Below are positions 25,076-32,965 of a stretch of 49,703 bases of DNA, one piece after another. The position numbers and the translations under genes are program-made. The stretch is from an uncultured Collinsella sp. (GTDB lineage: Bacteria > Actinomycetota > Coriobacteriia > Coriobacteriales > Coriobacteriaceae). How positions within the stretch are numbered: the stretch's first letter is position 1; each line of letters opens with the position of its first letter. The notes beneath the pieces were generated by a model. It was not told the origin of the DNA and ran no database searches. It saw only the letters and a list, made by a program, of their open reading frames with translations. The stretch spans positions 1 through 49,703 of the forward strand of contig CALINZ010000197.1 of the NCBI GenBank assembly GCA_938045085.1. The letters run 5' to 3'.

Positions 25076-25114
25076 GCCGGGTCTCCCTAATAGGGGAGCC
25101 CGGCTTTTCTATTT
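25076..25114 (+). terminator. intrinsic terminator after the lipoprotein gene
   Basis: GCCGGGTCTCCCT pairs with AGGGGAGCCCGGC (one mismatch, G-U pairs) and is followed by TTTTCTATTTT. Confidence 0.8.
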
Positions 25115-25181
25115 TGGTAAAAACGGCAGGTAAAAGCTGATTTCCAGGAGAAAAACTAGCTTTGCCGACGCCTTCCTATAG

Positions 25182-25205
25182 CGCACTTTGCCACGGAAAA
25201 GTGCG
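25182..25205. other. small perfect hairpin upstream of hpf
   Basis: CGCACTTT (25182-25189) and AAAGTGCG (25198-25205) form an 8-bp stem about 120 bp before the hpf start. The rest of the 25115-25326 gap shows no gene. Confidence 0.35.
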
Positions 25206-25326
25206 AGACTTCGGTATGCGGTATCAAGCAGTCGTTATTCGGGTCTTTGGGAAATCGCGTGATTAAATGCACGGCAATGGGTACATAGCCAGTACAGTAA
25301 GTCCCCGAGGCAGATTGGAGCCACGT

Positions 25327-25911
25327 ATGGATATCAAGGTTTCTGGACGCAAGACGACGGTAACCGATGCTCTGCGTGCGCATGTGGATGAGAAAATCGG
25401 CGAGGCGCTCAAGGTTTTCGACATCGAGCCCATGACAGTCGACGTCGTGCTTCGTTATGAGAAGAACCCCTCGAACCCCAACCCGGCAATCGTCGAGGTC
25501 ACGGCTCGTGCCCGCGGTTCGGTGATTCGCGTTGCCGAGCACGGCGCAGATATGTATGCTGCCATCGACCTCTCCGCCGATAAGGTCACCCGCCAGCTGC
25601 GCAAGTTCAAGACCAAGGTCGTGGACAACCGCCAGGGTGGTGCCAGTGCCGCGGATGTCGCGCCGGTCGAGCGCGTTGAGGATCTGGCCGACCTGCTGCT
25701 GCCCGAGGAGGACGACGACCTGCTCGTCCGCGAGAAGGTCATCGATGTCACCCCGATGACCGAGGAGCAGGCGCTGGTGCAGACCGATTTGCTGGGCCAC
25801 GACTTCTACGTGTTCGAGAACGCGACGACCGGTCTCATCAATGTGGTGTATCACCGTAAGAATGGTGGATATGGCATCATCAAGCCCCGCATCGAAACAC
25901 TTGACGAGTAA
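25327..25911 (+). CDS. hpf: ribosome hibernation-promoting factor, long form
   Basis: A 194-residue protein that dimerises idle ribosomes in stationary phase. The N-terminal RaiA/YfiA domain (MDIKVSGRKTTVTDALRAHVDEKI, to about residue 100) is joined to the C-terminal dimerisation domain (about 135-190, with LLGHDFYVFEN...VVYHRKNGGYGIIKPR). This is the long form found in most Gram-positive bacteria. TTGGAG precedes the ATG at 25327; a start at 25267 adds an unrelated extension. A terminator follows. Confidence 0.95.
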   Translation: MDIKVSGRKTTVTDALRAHVDEKIGEALKVFDIEPMTVDVVLRYEKNPSNPNPAIVEVTARARGSVIRVAEHGADMYAAIDLSADKVTRQLRKFKTKVVDNRQGGASAADVAPVERVEDLADLLLPEEDDDLLVREKVIDVTPMTEEQALVQTDLLGHDFYVFENATTGLINVVYHRKNGGYGIIKPRIETLDE

Positions 25912-25915
25912 AATA

Positions 25916-25937
25916 CGTTAACTTGCATGAGTTAACG
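25916..25937. repeat. perfect palindrome CGTTAACT-6-AGTTAACG
   Basis: Eight-bp arms at 25916-25923 and 25930-25937, five bases after the hpf stop. It may be part of the termination region or a protein site; nothing decides between them. Confidence 0.4.
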
Positions 25938-25940
25938 GTT

Positions 25941-25972
25941 GGCGGCCATCCCATGCGGGTGGCCGCCTTTTT
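25941..25972 (+). terminator. intrinsic terminator after hpf
   Basis: GGCGGCCATCC pairs with GGGTGGCCGCC (one G-U pair), then TTTTT. Confidence 0.85.
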
Positions 25973-25990
25973 ACGTAAGGAGTCGCTTTG

Positions 25991-26944
25991 ATGGACAAGG
26001 CCGCATCCGCCGGTCATTCGAACCGTTGCCGCATCGTCGTCGATACCTGCTGCGACTTTAGCCCCGAGGTCGCCGCGAACCTCGATGTCGATATCCTGGG
26101 TTTCCCTTTCATTATCGATGGCGAGGAGCGCACAGACGACATCTGGTCGAGCATGAGCCCTAAGGAGTTCTACGACCGCATGCGCGCCGGTGCCCGCGTG
26201 TCCACCTCGGCTGTGTCGCTCGGTCGCTATATCGAGTTTTTTACCGAGTGCGCCAAAGAGGGCACGCCCACGGTCTACCTGTGCTTTACCTCGGCGCTGT
26301 CGTCGAGCTACAACTCCGCGTGCCAGGCGGCAGATGTCGTGCGCGCCGAGTATCCCAACTTTGAGCTCTACGTGGTCGACAACGCTCTGCCCTGCGCGAC
26401 CGGTGCGCTCTTGGCGCTCGAGGCCGTGCGCCAGCGTTCGGCGGGACTGACCGCCAAGCAGCTGGTCGATTGGGCAAACGAGGCAAAGACCTACGTGCAC
26501 GGCTACTTTACGCTCGAGAGCTTCGACGCACTGGCTGCCGGCGGCCGCATTCCTCCCGCGGCGGCGCAGCTCACGGCAAAGCTCGACGTCAAGCCCGAGC
26601 TCTCCTACGACCTGGCCGGCTCGCTGTCGCTGATCGGCGTCAACCGCGGCCGCAAGAAGGCGCTCAAGTCCATCCTCAAGTCGTTCCGCGAGAACTACGT
26701 GCCCGATCGCACCATGCCCATCGCCATCATGACGGCCGATGCCGAAAAGGATGGTGACTGGCTCGAAGCCGCCATCCGCAAGGAGGAGGGTTGCGCCGAC
26801 GTCACGATCATTCGCGGCTCCGTGGGTCCCACCATCGGCTCGCACGTGGGCCCCGGCATGGTGTGCTGCGCGTTTTGGGGTAAGAACCGCGCCGACAAGG
26901 CGTCGCTTTCCGACCGTATCGCCCGCCGCGTGCGCGGTCAGTAG
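25991..26944 (+). CDS. DegV-family fatty-acid-binding protein
   Basis: A 317-residue EDD-fold protein. The family hallmarks are VVDTCCDFSPEV at the start, VSTSAVSLGRY and LCFTSALSSSYNSA (fatty-acid head-group contacts), then GHVGPG-like SHVGPGMV near the C-terminus. Such proteins (FakB type) hold a fatty acid for a FakA kinase; no kinase is adjacent. AAGGAG lies upstream; TTG at 25988 is a possible alternative first codon. Confidence 0.9.
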   Translation: MDKAASAGHSNRCRIVVDTCCDFSPEVAANLDVDILGFPFIIDGEERTDDIWSSMSPKEFYDRMRAGARVSTSAVSLGRYIEFFTECAKEGTPTVYLCFTSALSSSYNSACQAADVVRAEYPNFELYVVDNALPCATGALLALEAVRQRSAGLTAKQLVDWANEAKTYVHGYFTLESFDALAAGGRIPPAAAQLTAKLDVKPELSYDLAGSLSLIGVNRGRKKALKSILKSFRENYVPDRTMPIAIMTADAEKDGDWLEAAIRKEEGCADVTIIRGSVGPTIGSHVGPGMVCCAFWGKNRADKASLSDRIARRVRGQ

Positions 26945-27042
26945 GCAAGCGCTGCGTCCGTAATCGCCCTCGACTCACAGCCCAAACGCTGGCACCGAGT
27001 ATTCAACCTGGTAACAACACCCAACCCAAAAGGAAAGGTTTC

Positions 27043-28122
27043 ATGGCAAACAAGCTCTCCGTCGCATTCATCGGCACCGGAATCATGGGTGCCCCCATCG
27101 CCGGCCACATTCTGGACGCCGGCTATCCCGTCACGGTCAACAACCGCACCAAGTCCAAGGCGGCGGCGCTTATCGAGCGCGGCGCCGTCTGGGCAGATAC
27201 GCCGGCCGATGCCGCGGCGAACGCCGATGTCGTCTTTACCATGGTGGGCTATCCCTCCGAGGTCGAGGAACTCTACCTGGCGGGCGACGGCCTGCTCGCG
27301 TGCACTAAGCCCGGCGCGGTCCTGATCGACCTCACCACGAGCTCGCCCGAGCTTGCCCGTGACATTGCCGAGGCCGCCCAGGTTTCTGGTCGCATGGCGT
27401 TTGACTGCCCCGTCACCGGCGGCGAGTCGGGCGCTATCGCCGGTACGCTCACGGCTATCGTGGGCGCTACCGAGAACGACATCGCGCCGGTCCGCGACAT
27501 CCTTGCCACCTTCGCGGCCAACATCTGCTGCTTCGACGGCGCCGGCAAGGGCCAGGCTGCCAAGCTCGCCAACCAGGTGTCGCTGGGCGCCTGCATGGTC
27601 GGCATGGCAGACGCCATGGCATTTGCCGAGCTGAGCGGCCTTGACCTGGAGAAGACCCGCCAGATGATCCTGGGCGGTACCGGCAAGTCCGGCGCCATGG
27701 AGAGCCTGGCTCCCAAGGCGCTCGACGGCGACTACAAGCCCGGCTTTATGGTCGAGCACTTCATTAAGGACCTGCGCTTGGCGCTCGCCTATGCCGACGA
27801 TCGCGAGCTTGCGCTGCCCGGCGCCGACGTGGCCTTTACGCTCTACGACATGCTCGACGCCATCGGTGGTGCCAAGCTGGGCACCCAGGCCATCACAGTC
27901 CTCTACAAGGAGGAGGCCGACGCCATCGCCGCCGGTCTGGACTGGTCGCAGTATCGTCCTGAGGAGCATGGCGCTCACGAGGACGGCTGCGGTTGCGGCG
28001 AGCACGGCGACGACCATGAGTGCGGTTGCGGTCACCATCACGGCGAGGACCACGAGTGCTGCGGCGGCCACGGCCATGACGACGGCCACGAGTGCTGCTG
28101 CGGCCACCATCACGGGGAGTAG
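27043..28122 (+). CDS. beta-hydroxyacid (3-hydroxyisobutyrate-type) dehydrogenase with a His/Cys-rich tail
   Basis: A 359-residue NAD(P)-dependent oxidoreductase. The nucleotide-binding motif is FIGTGIMGAP (from residue 9), the substrate motif DCPVTGGESGA follows near 124, and the catalytic lysine sits in GQAAKLANQ. The usual length is 290-300. Residues 307-359 form an added tail with 14 His and 9 Cys (repeated GCGCG, HHHGE, HECC), a likely metal-binding segment. AAAGGAAAGG precedes the ATG. The substrate is not known; tartronate semialdehyde or 3-hydroxyisobutyrate are possible. Confidence 0.85.
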   Translation: MANKLSVAFIGTGIMGAPIAGHILDAGYPVTVNNRTKSKAAALIERGAVWADTPADAAANADVVFTMVGYPSEVEELYLAGDGLLACTKPGAVLIDLTTSSPELARDIAEAAQVSGRMAFDCPVTGGESGAIAGTLTAIVGATENDIAPVRDILATFAANICCFDGAGKGQAAKLANQVSLGACMVGMADAMAFAELSGLDLEKTRQMILGGTGKSGAMESLAPKALDGDYKPGFMVEHFIKDLRLALAYADDRELALPGADVAFTLYDMLDAIGGAKLGTQAITVLYKEEADAIAAGLDWSQYRPEEHGAHEDGCGCGEHGDDHECGCGHHHGEDHECCGGHGHDDGHECCCGHHHGE

Positions 28123-28127
28123 CGCCC

Positions 28128-28556
28128 ATGAGCTGGACGTTCGTGGTGCTAGCGCTGGTGCTCTTTCTCTTTGCGATCTACATTGGCTTTTTGTGCGGCC
28201 AGTGGGCGTGCGAAAAGCGCGTGATCACCAAGCGCGACTACTGGATCGCCAATTTTGCAGGAGCGGCGGCAGTCGTCCTGCTGACCTGGGTGTTTTCGCT
28301 GTTTCCGTTGGTGCAGTTTGCGCCGATCGGCTGGCTCGGCGGCTTTATCGCCGGTCTTAAGATGAGCTTTGGCGAGTCCGTTGGTCCATGGCGCAAGCAC
28401 GACGAGGTTTTTAACGTCAACAAGGCTCATCGCGCCGCCGCCGACGCGGGCGACGCCGAGGAACGCCGCCGTGCGCGTCGCAATGGCGCGGCCGACCGAC
28501 AGCTCATCTCGGTCACCGATGACAGCAAGGGTGCTGGCAAGCACGCTAAGAAATAG
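28128..28556 (+). CDS. small membrane protein of unknown function
   Basis: A 142-residue protein with two membrane helices (about residues 3-24 and 41-65) and a basic cytoplasmic-looking tail (EERRRARRNGAADRQ). The ATG at 28128 has GGGGAG upstream and starts 5 bp after the dehydrogenase stop. No family recognised. It is co-directional and tightly packed with genes on both sides, so it belongs to the 27.0-30.4 kb operon. Confidence 0.75.
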   Translation: MSWTFVVLALVLFLFAIYIGFLCGQWACEKRVITKRDYWIANFAGAAAVVLLTWVFSLFPLVQFAPIGWLGGFIAGLKMSFGESVGPWRKHDEVFNVNKAHRAAADAGDAEERRRARRNGAADRQLISVTDDSKGAGKHAKK

Positions 28557-28571
28557 TAAGAAGAGGTAACT

Positions 28572-29270
28572 ATGGCAGAAAACAAAGACGAACAGCTCAC
28601 CGACGAGGAGCTGGCACAGCTTCAGCTGGCAGAGGAGAACGAGAACGCCGTCGACCGTCTGGTCAAGGAGCTCGGCTGCCCCACGCGCCGCATCCGCCAG
28701 TTTGCCGCCCGCGTGCTTCACCTGCTTGCCGAGCGCGATCCGCAGCGCGTCGTGCCCTGCGTGCCCGCGCTGATCGAGGCGCTCGACCGCCCCGAGGCGC
28801 AGACCCGCTGGGAGGCCCTCGATGCCCTGACGGCGCTCGCCACCACCTGCCCCGAGCAGCTGGGCGATGCCTTTGAGGGCGCCGAGACTGCACTGTTCGA
28901 CGAGATCTCCTCCACGCTGCGCTATGCCGCCTTCCGCCTGCTGTGCGTGTGGGGTGCCACGAGCGTCGAGCGTTCGCGCGAGGCTTGGCCCATCCTGGAC
29001 GAGGCTATCCAGTGCTACCACGGCGACCTTGAGTATCGCGACATGCTCGGTTGCCTGTACGAGTTTGGCCAGGGCGAGATTGACGCCGAGGTCGCCGAGA
29101 AGCTCGCGCTGCGCCTTAAGTTCGACGCCGAGAACGGCAAGGGCAGCTATCTCAAGGCCCGTTCGAGCGAGATTTGCGAAATGCTTGTTAAACGTTTTGG
29201 CCTGGATCTCTCCAAAAAGAAGAAGCGTGCTAGCGTTAAAAAATCTGACGACGCCGAAGACGAGGAGTAA
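28572..29270 (+). CDS. HEAT-repeat-like protein
   Basis: A 232-residue, mostly helical protein. Segments such as RRIRQFAARVLHLLAERDP, VVPCVPALIEALDRP and TRWEALDALTALATTCP have the spacing of HEAT repeats, which make a protein-binding solenoid. It has no signal or membrane segment. The C-terminus is Lys-rich then acidic. AGAAGAGG precedes the ATG. It ends 6 bp before the isocitrate dehydrogenase gene. The partner is unknown. Confidence 0.75.
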   Translation: MAENKDEQLTDEELAQLQLAEENENAVDRLVKELGCPTRRIRQFAARVLHLLAERDPQRVVPCVPALIEALDRPEAQTRWEALDALTALATTCPEQLGDAFEGAETALFDEISSTLRYAAFRLLCVWGATSVERSREAWPILDEAIQCYHGDLEYRDMLGCLYEFGQGEIDAEVAEKLALRLKFDAENGKGSYLKARSSEICEMLVKRFGLDLSKKKKRASVKKSDDAEDEE

Positions 29271-29276
29271 CAGATT

Positions 29277-30362
29277 ATGGCGCACGATGTAGTCCTGATC
29301 CCCGGTGACGGTATCGGTCCCGAGATTACGCAGGCCATGCGCCGCGTGGTCGAGGCCACCGGTGTCAAGATCAACTGGAACGTCCAGGAGGCCGGTGCCG
29401 GCGTCATGGACGAGTTTGGCACGCCACTGCCCCAGCACGTGCTCGATGCGGTCGCCGAGACCAAGGTTGCCATCAAGGGCCCCATCACCACGCCGGTCGG
29501 TACGGGTTTCCGCAGCGTCAACGTGGCCCTGCGCAAGCACTTCGACCTGTATGCCTGCGTGCGCCCCTGCCTGTCGCAGCCGGGCGACGGCTCGCGCTTC
29601 CGCGACGTCGACCTGGTCATCGTGCGCGAGAACACCGAGGACCTCTACGCCGGCATCGAGTTCGATGAGGGCGCTGCCGAGGTCGAGGAGCTCTCGCAGC
29701 TCGTCGAGCGCTCGGGTCAGAAGACCTTCGCCGCTGATTCCGCCATCTCAATTAAGCCGATCTCCATCGCCAAGAGCCGCCGTATTGTGGAGTATGCCTT
29801 TGAGTATGCCCGCCGCTGCGGCCGCAAAAAGGTGACGGCCGTGCATAAGGCCAACATCATGAAGGCGACCGACGGCCTGTTCCTGCGCGTGGCGCGCGAG
29901 GTGGCCGCCAACTATCCCGATATCGAGTTCAACGACAAGATTGTCGACGCCACCTGCATGGGCCTGGTCCAGAACCCCAACGACTTCGATGTCCTGGTGC
30001 TGCCCAACCTGTACGGCGATATCGTGAGCGACTTGTGCGCCGGCCTGGTGGGCGGCTTGGGGATGGCCCCCGGCTCCAACATCGGCGCCGACTGCGCAAT
30101 CTTTGAGGCAACGCACGGATCCGCGCCCGATATCGCGGGCCAGGATATCGCCAACCCCACGGCCGAGATCCTCTCTGCTGCGATGATGCTCGATCACCTG
30201 GGCGAGAACGACGCTGCCAATCGCATTCGCGCCGCCGTGTCTGCCACGCTCGACGAGGGCGAGCAGGTTACCGGTGACGTGCGTCGTGCCCAGACCGGCT
30301 CCGTTGAGGGCGCTGTGGGTACGCAGGCCTTTGCCGATGCCGTTATCGCGCAGCTGGCCTAA
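29277..30362 (+). CDS. icd: isocitrate dehydrogenase, NAD-type
   Basis: A 361-residue beta-decarboxylating dehydrogenase that turns isocitrate into 2-oxoglutarate. The substrate segment is GFRSVNVALRKHFDLYACVRP, with the serine that contacts isocitrate. The metal and cofactor segments include NLYGDIVSDL and ATHGSAPDIAGQDIANP. The length matches the short NAD-dependent group and not the 415-residue NADP enzyme. Isopropylmalate dehydrogenase is a lesser possibility. It ends the operon that starts at 27043. Confidence 0.87.
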   Translation: MAHDVVLIPGDGIGPEITQAMRRVVEATGVKINWNVQEAGAGVMDEFGTPLPQHVLDAVAETKVAIKGPITTPVGTGFRSVNVALRKHFDLYACVRPCLSQPGDGSRFRDVDLVIVRENTEDLYAGIEFDEGAAEVEELSQLVERSGQKTFAADSAISIKPISIAKSRRIVEYAFEYARRCGRKKVTAVHKANIMKATDGLFLRVAREVAANYPDIEFNDKIVDATCMGLVQNPNDFDVLVLPNLYGDIVSDLCAGLVGGLGMAPGSNIGADCAIFEATHGSAPDIAGQDIANPTAEILSAAMMLDHLGENDAANRIRAAVSATLDEGEQVTGDVRRAQTGSVEGAVGTQAFADAVIAQLA

Positions 30363-30421
30363 GGCATGCACACTGCAGACGCCTAAATAGTACTTAAGTG
30401 TTTGCGTATAACCTGAGAATC

Positions 30422-30456
30422 AATACGCCCGGCGCTCTGTCGGGCGTATTCTATTG
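30422..30456 (+). terminator. terminator after isocitrate dehydrogenase
   Basis: AATACGCCCGGC pairs with GTCGGGCGTATT; the tail CTATT is weak. Confidence 0.6.
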
Positions 30457-30488
30457 CGGACTATGTTTCCTAACAAGGAGTAACTGAT

Positions 30489-31574
30489 ATGGGTCTGATT
30501 CAAAAGAAGGACGAGAAGGACGAGATCGACGGCATCCAGATCATCGAGCGCGGCGAAGGCCCCGACGGTGACGAGGACGAGAAGATCGATCTGGTCGCCG
30601 GTACGTCTGCCGAGCACATTGCTGCCGGTACGACGGCCGAGGAGGAGGACGCTCGCCTGGAGGCAAAGATCGCCGCGGACGCCGCCGACGAGAACCTCAT
30701 GCCCGAGGAACAGGACGAGGACGACGACTCCGACGCGGACGACCATGCATCCAAGCACAAGAAGACGATGATTGCCGCCTTTGTGGTCGCTATCGTGATC
30801 GCTGCCGTGATTGGCTTCTTTATTGGCAATGGCGGCTTTGGCGGGAAGGGTGTCGGCTCGGCGACCCTCACCGAGGACCAGCTCGATTCGACCGTGGCAA
30901 GCTACAGCTACAACGGCAAGAAGAGCGACATCACCGCGCGCGAGGCCATCGAGAGCCAGTACAGCCTCGACACCGTCAAGGATGGCGATGGCAACTACAC
31001 CGCTCCCTCTGCCGACGTCATCCTGTCCTACGTGCGCAACAAGATCCTGCTCGACGCTGCCGAGGACGAGGGCATCACCGTCTCTTCCAAGGAGATGAAG
31101 AAGTACGCCGAGGATTCCATCGGCACTTCGGACTACAAGACCATGGCCACGCAGTATGGCGTGTCCAAGGACCAGGCCAAGCAGATCGTCCGCCAGTCCG
31201 CGACGCTGCAGAAGCTCTACAAGAAGAAGGTCGGCGACAGCTCCGCAAGCATGCCGACCGCCCCGACCGAGCCTTCTGACGGCAACGAGGAGACCGCGAG
31301 CAAGGACTACGCCGACTACATCATCAACCTTGCCGGCGACGAGTGGGATAGCGAAAAGGGTACCTGGAAGGACGCCGATAGCACCTACGCTAAGGCCTTC
31401 GCTGACGATGCCTTTACGGCCGATAGCGCTACCTACAAGCAGGCCATGACCGCCTATTACACCGCCTACCAGCAGTACTCCTCGCAGGCTTCGAGCGCTA
31501 GCTCCAAGTGGACCGAGTACGCCAACGGCCTCTACGCCAAGGCCAATATCAGCATCTACGGCCTGTTTGCGTAA
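30489..31574 (+). CDS. membrane-anchored SurA-like (trigger/peptidyl-prolyl isomerase N-terminal type) protein
   Basis: A 361-residue protein. An acidic cytoplasmic N-terminus (1-93) is followed by one membrane helix (about 94-113, MIAAFVVAIVIAAVIGFFIG) and an extracytoplasmic helical domain resembling the SurA N-terminal chaperone region (ILSYVRNKILLDAAEDEGITVS...YGVSKDQAKQIVRQSATLQKLY). No rotamase domain is visible. It may help fold exported proteins, which is an inference from that region. AAGGAG precedes the ATG. Confidence 0.7.
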   Translation: MGLIQKKDEKDEIDGIQIIERGEGPDGDEDEKIDLVAGTSAEHIAAGTTAEEEDARLEAKIAADAADENLMPEEQDEDDDSDADDHASKHKKTMIAAFVVAIVIAAVIGFFIGNGGFGGKGVGSATLTEDQLDSTVASYSYNGKKSDITAREAIESQYSLDTVKDGDGNYTAPSADVILSYVRNKILLDAAEDEGITVSSKEMKKYAEDSIGTSDYKTMATQYGVSKDQAKQIVRQSATLQKLYKKKVGDSSASMPTAPTEPSDGNEETASKDYADYIINLAGDEWDSEKGTWKDADSTYAKAFADDAFTADSATYKQAMTAYYTAYQQYSSQASSASSKWTEYANGLYAKANISIYGLFA

Positions 31575-31614
31575 GGTTTGCCTGCACTACTGCGCGTTAA
31601 CCGATCACCTGATT

Positions 31615-31655
31615 AAGCCCGCTAGAACGGACAACGTTCTAGCGGGCTTTTTGTT
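31615..31655 (+). terminator. strong intrinsic terminator
   Basis: A perfect 14-bp stem AAGCCCGCTAGAAC / GTTCTAGCGGGCTT with a 7-nt loop and TTTTTG. Confidence 0.9.
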
Positions 31656-31731
31656 GCCGAAATCAATAGGATAGGCCTCGCGCCCGCGCAAGCGCTCCAT
31701 CGGGTTCCCCTAATTCATATGGGAAAATAGC

Positions 31732-31745
31732 TGCAAACGATTGCA
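31732..31745. promoter_or_regulatory. LacI-family/cre-type operator TGCAAACGATTGCA
   Basis: It matches the consensus TGNAANCGNTTNCA at every fixed position and is palindromic (TGCAA/TTGCA). A LacI-family regulator or catabolite-control protein could bind it. No LacI gene is in the window. Confidence 0.6.
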
Positions 31746-31751
31746 AGTAAC

Positions 31752-31781
31752 CGGTGAACGGTCGAAAACTACCGTTCACCG
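31752..31781. repeat. inverted repeat CGGTGAACGGT-8-ACCGTTCACCG
   Basis: Perfect 11-bp arms. The same two arms, 65 bp apart, occur at 47608-47618 and 47684-47694 before another PTS gene. Related shorter palindromes lie at 31966-31982 (CGACCG/CGGTCG) and 31989-32002 (CACCG/CGGTG). Confidence 0.65.
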
Positions 31782-32074
31782 ATAATCTCAAAACTGGTTC
31801 TAACTGGTATTAAGTCAAAAAGACCAATTCACATATCTTCACAATGACCTGCAATTTTTCTACACGCTATTTTTAGCCGCCCTGCGTTGTTTAGACACAG
31901 GAAAAGATCCGATTTTTTGCCAAAGCATTTCGAAACGGTTTCAAAACCGCAGGTAGAAGTGTTAACGACCGGTAAACGGTCGATTTATCACCGTGAGCGG
32001 TGCAAAAACGTTTTACCGTATGAATCAACGAAAGCGACCTCTTCTGGGGTGATATAGTGACAACAACACGTCAC

Positions 32075-32104
32075 GTGGTTACTACCAGTTTAGAAACCAC
32101 TGGT
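32075..32104. promoter_or_regulatory. probable operator of the local GntR/HutC regulator (PTS operon copy)
   Basis: GTGGTTACTACCAG (32075-32088) is palindromic (TGGT-TACT-ACCA) and is followed by AAACCACTGGT, which forms a second ACCAGT/ACTGGT pair (32084-32104). It agrees at 13 of 14 positions with the site before agaS at 36368. The TGGT-4-ACCA layout is that of NagR/DasR sites. Confidence 0.65.
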
Positions 32105-32204
32105 CTTCAAAGAACGCTTTCTAAGAAGCTTTAAGGGCGAGTGCCCGCTGGCTTCCGAAAATCATCGGACTCAGATTGTACACACCTTCGGAAGGGAAAT
32201 TTGA

Positions 32205-32648
32205 ATGGTTGGCTTTATTCTTACCGGTCATGGACAGTTCGCACCCGGCCTTGCAAGCGCTATCGCTATGGTTGCCGGCGACCAGCCTGCTTTTACCGTC
32301 GTTCCTTTTGAGGGCGACCAGGCCGCATCCTACGGTGAGGATCTCCGCGCCGCTATTACCGCCATGCGCGAGGAGTGCGATGGCGTGCTTGTCTTTACCG
32401 ACCTGCTTGGCGGCACCCCGTTCAACCAGTCGATGATGATTGCCCAGGATGTCGACAACGTCGAGGTTCTGACTGGCACCAACCTTCCCATGGTTATTGA
32501 GCTTCTGTTCCTCCGCGGCAATGCCACGCTCGCCGAGCTTGGCGAGCAGGCCGTGACCGTTGGCCAGACGGGCATCACCGCCCAGACGGTCGCATCCGTT
32601 GCCGGCTCCGAGGAAGAGGATATCTTCGGCGACGAGGACGGCATCTAA
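32205..32648 (+). CDS. PTS mannose-class EIIA
   Basis: A 147-residue phosphocarrier of the mannose/sorbose class. The active histidine is His9 in TGHGQFAPG, and FTDLLGGTPFN marks the family. The C-terminus is acidic (SEEEDIFGDED). Phosphate passes from HPr to this protein and then to EIIB at 32966. GAAGGGA precedes the ATG. The stop overlaps the next start by one base. Confidence 0.93.
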   Translation: MVGFILTGHGQFAPGLASAIAMVAGDQPAFTVVPFEGDQAASYGEDLRAAITAMREECDGVLVFTDLLGGTPFNQSMMIAQDVDNVEVLTGTNLPMVIELLFLRGNATLAELGEQAVTVGQTGITAQTVASVAGSEEEDIFGDEDGI

Positions 32649-32929
32649 TGGCCGATTTCGGAGCCAACGTCCTGAGCTCCTCGGTCGCCCTTTTAGGCCT
32701 GCTTGTCATCATGGGCTTGATTTACACCATCTGGTCGCAAATCAACATGAAGAAGAAGCAGAAGTACTTCAAGGAGCTGCACACCGAGCTCAAGCCGGGT
32801 CAGGAGGTTCTTTTCGCCGGCGGTATCTACGGAACCGTCAAAGGCATCGAAGGCGAGAAGGTCCAGATCAAAGTCCGATCCGGAGCCGTCGTAGATGTTT
32901 CGCGTTACGCGATTCAGGAGATCAAGTAA
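32648..32929 (+). CDS. YajC-like small membrane protein in the PTS operon
   Basis: A 93-residue protein: one membrane helix (about residues 10-29) followed by a small beta domain (KPGQEVLFAGGIYGTVKGIEGEKVQIKVRSGAVVDVSRYAI) with the pattern of YajC, the SecDF-associated subunit. It is translationally coupled to EIIA (TAATG). YajC homologues are also known inside mannose-class PTS operons of streptococci that use glycosaminoglycans, so this is probably a PTS-linked paralogue rather than the housekeeping gene. A role in membrane assembly of EIIC/EIID is inference. Confidence 0.8.
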   Translation: MADFGANVLSSSVALLGLLVIMGLIYTIWSQINMKKKQKYFKELHTELKPGQEVLFAGGIYGTVKGIEGEKVQIKVRSGAVVDVSRYAIQEIK

Positions 32930-32965
32930 CTGTCGTCAGCAAATATCGAAAGGAAGCTGATCAAC

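Larger units (their letters stand above)
31656..32204 (+). promoter_or_regulatory. long control region of the amino-sugar PTS operon
   Basis: About 550 bp without a gene and AT-richer than its flanks. It holds a perfect LacI/cre-type palindrome (31732-31745), a one-mismatch cre-like site TCGAAACGGTTTCA (31930-31943), three CGGT/ACCG inverted repeats (31752-31781, 31966-31982, 31989-32002), a 16-mer shared with the 43.3-kb element (31942-31957) and the TGGT-ACCA operator cluster (32075-32104). TATAGT at 32053-32058 may be the -10 element. Several regulators probably converge here. Confidence 0.6.

Noticed and set aside
28149..29540. 463-codon minus-strand frame over the HEAT-like and membrane-protein genes
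   Set aside because: It spans three co-directional plus-strand genes with good ribosome sites and matches no family.
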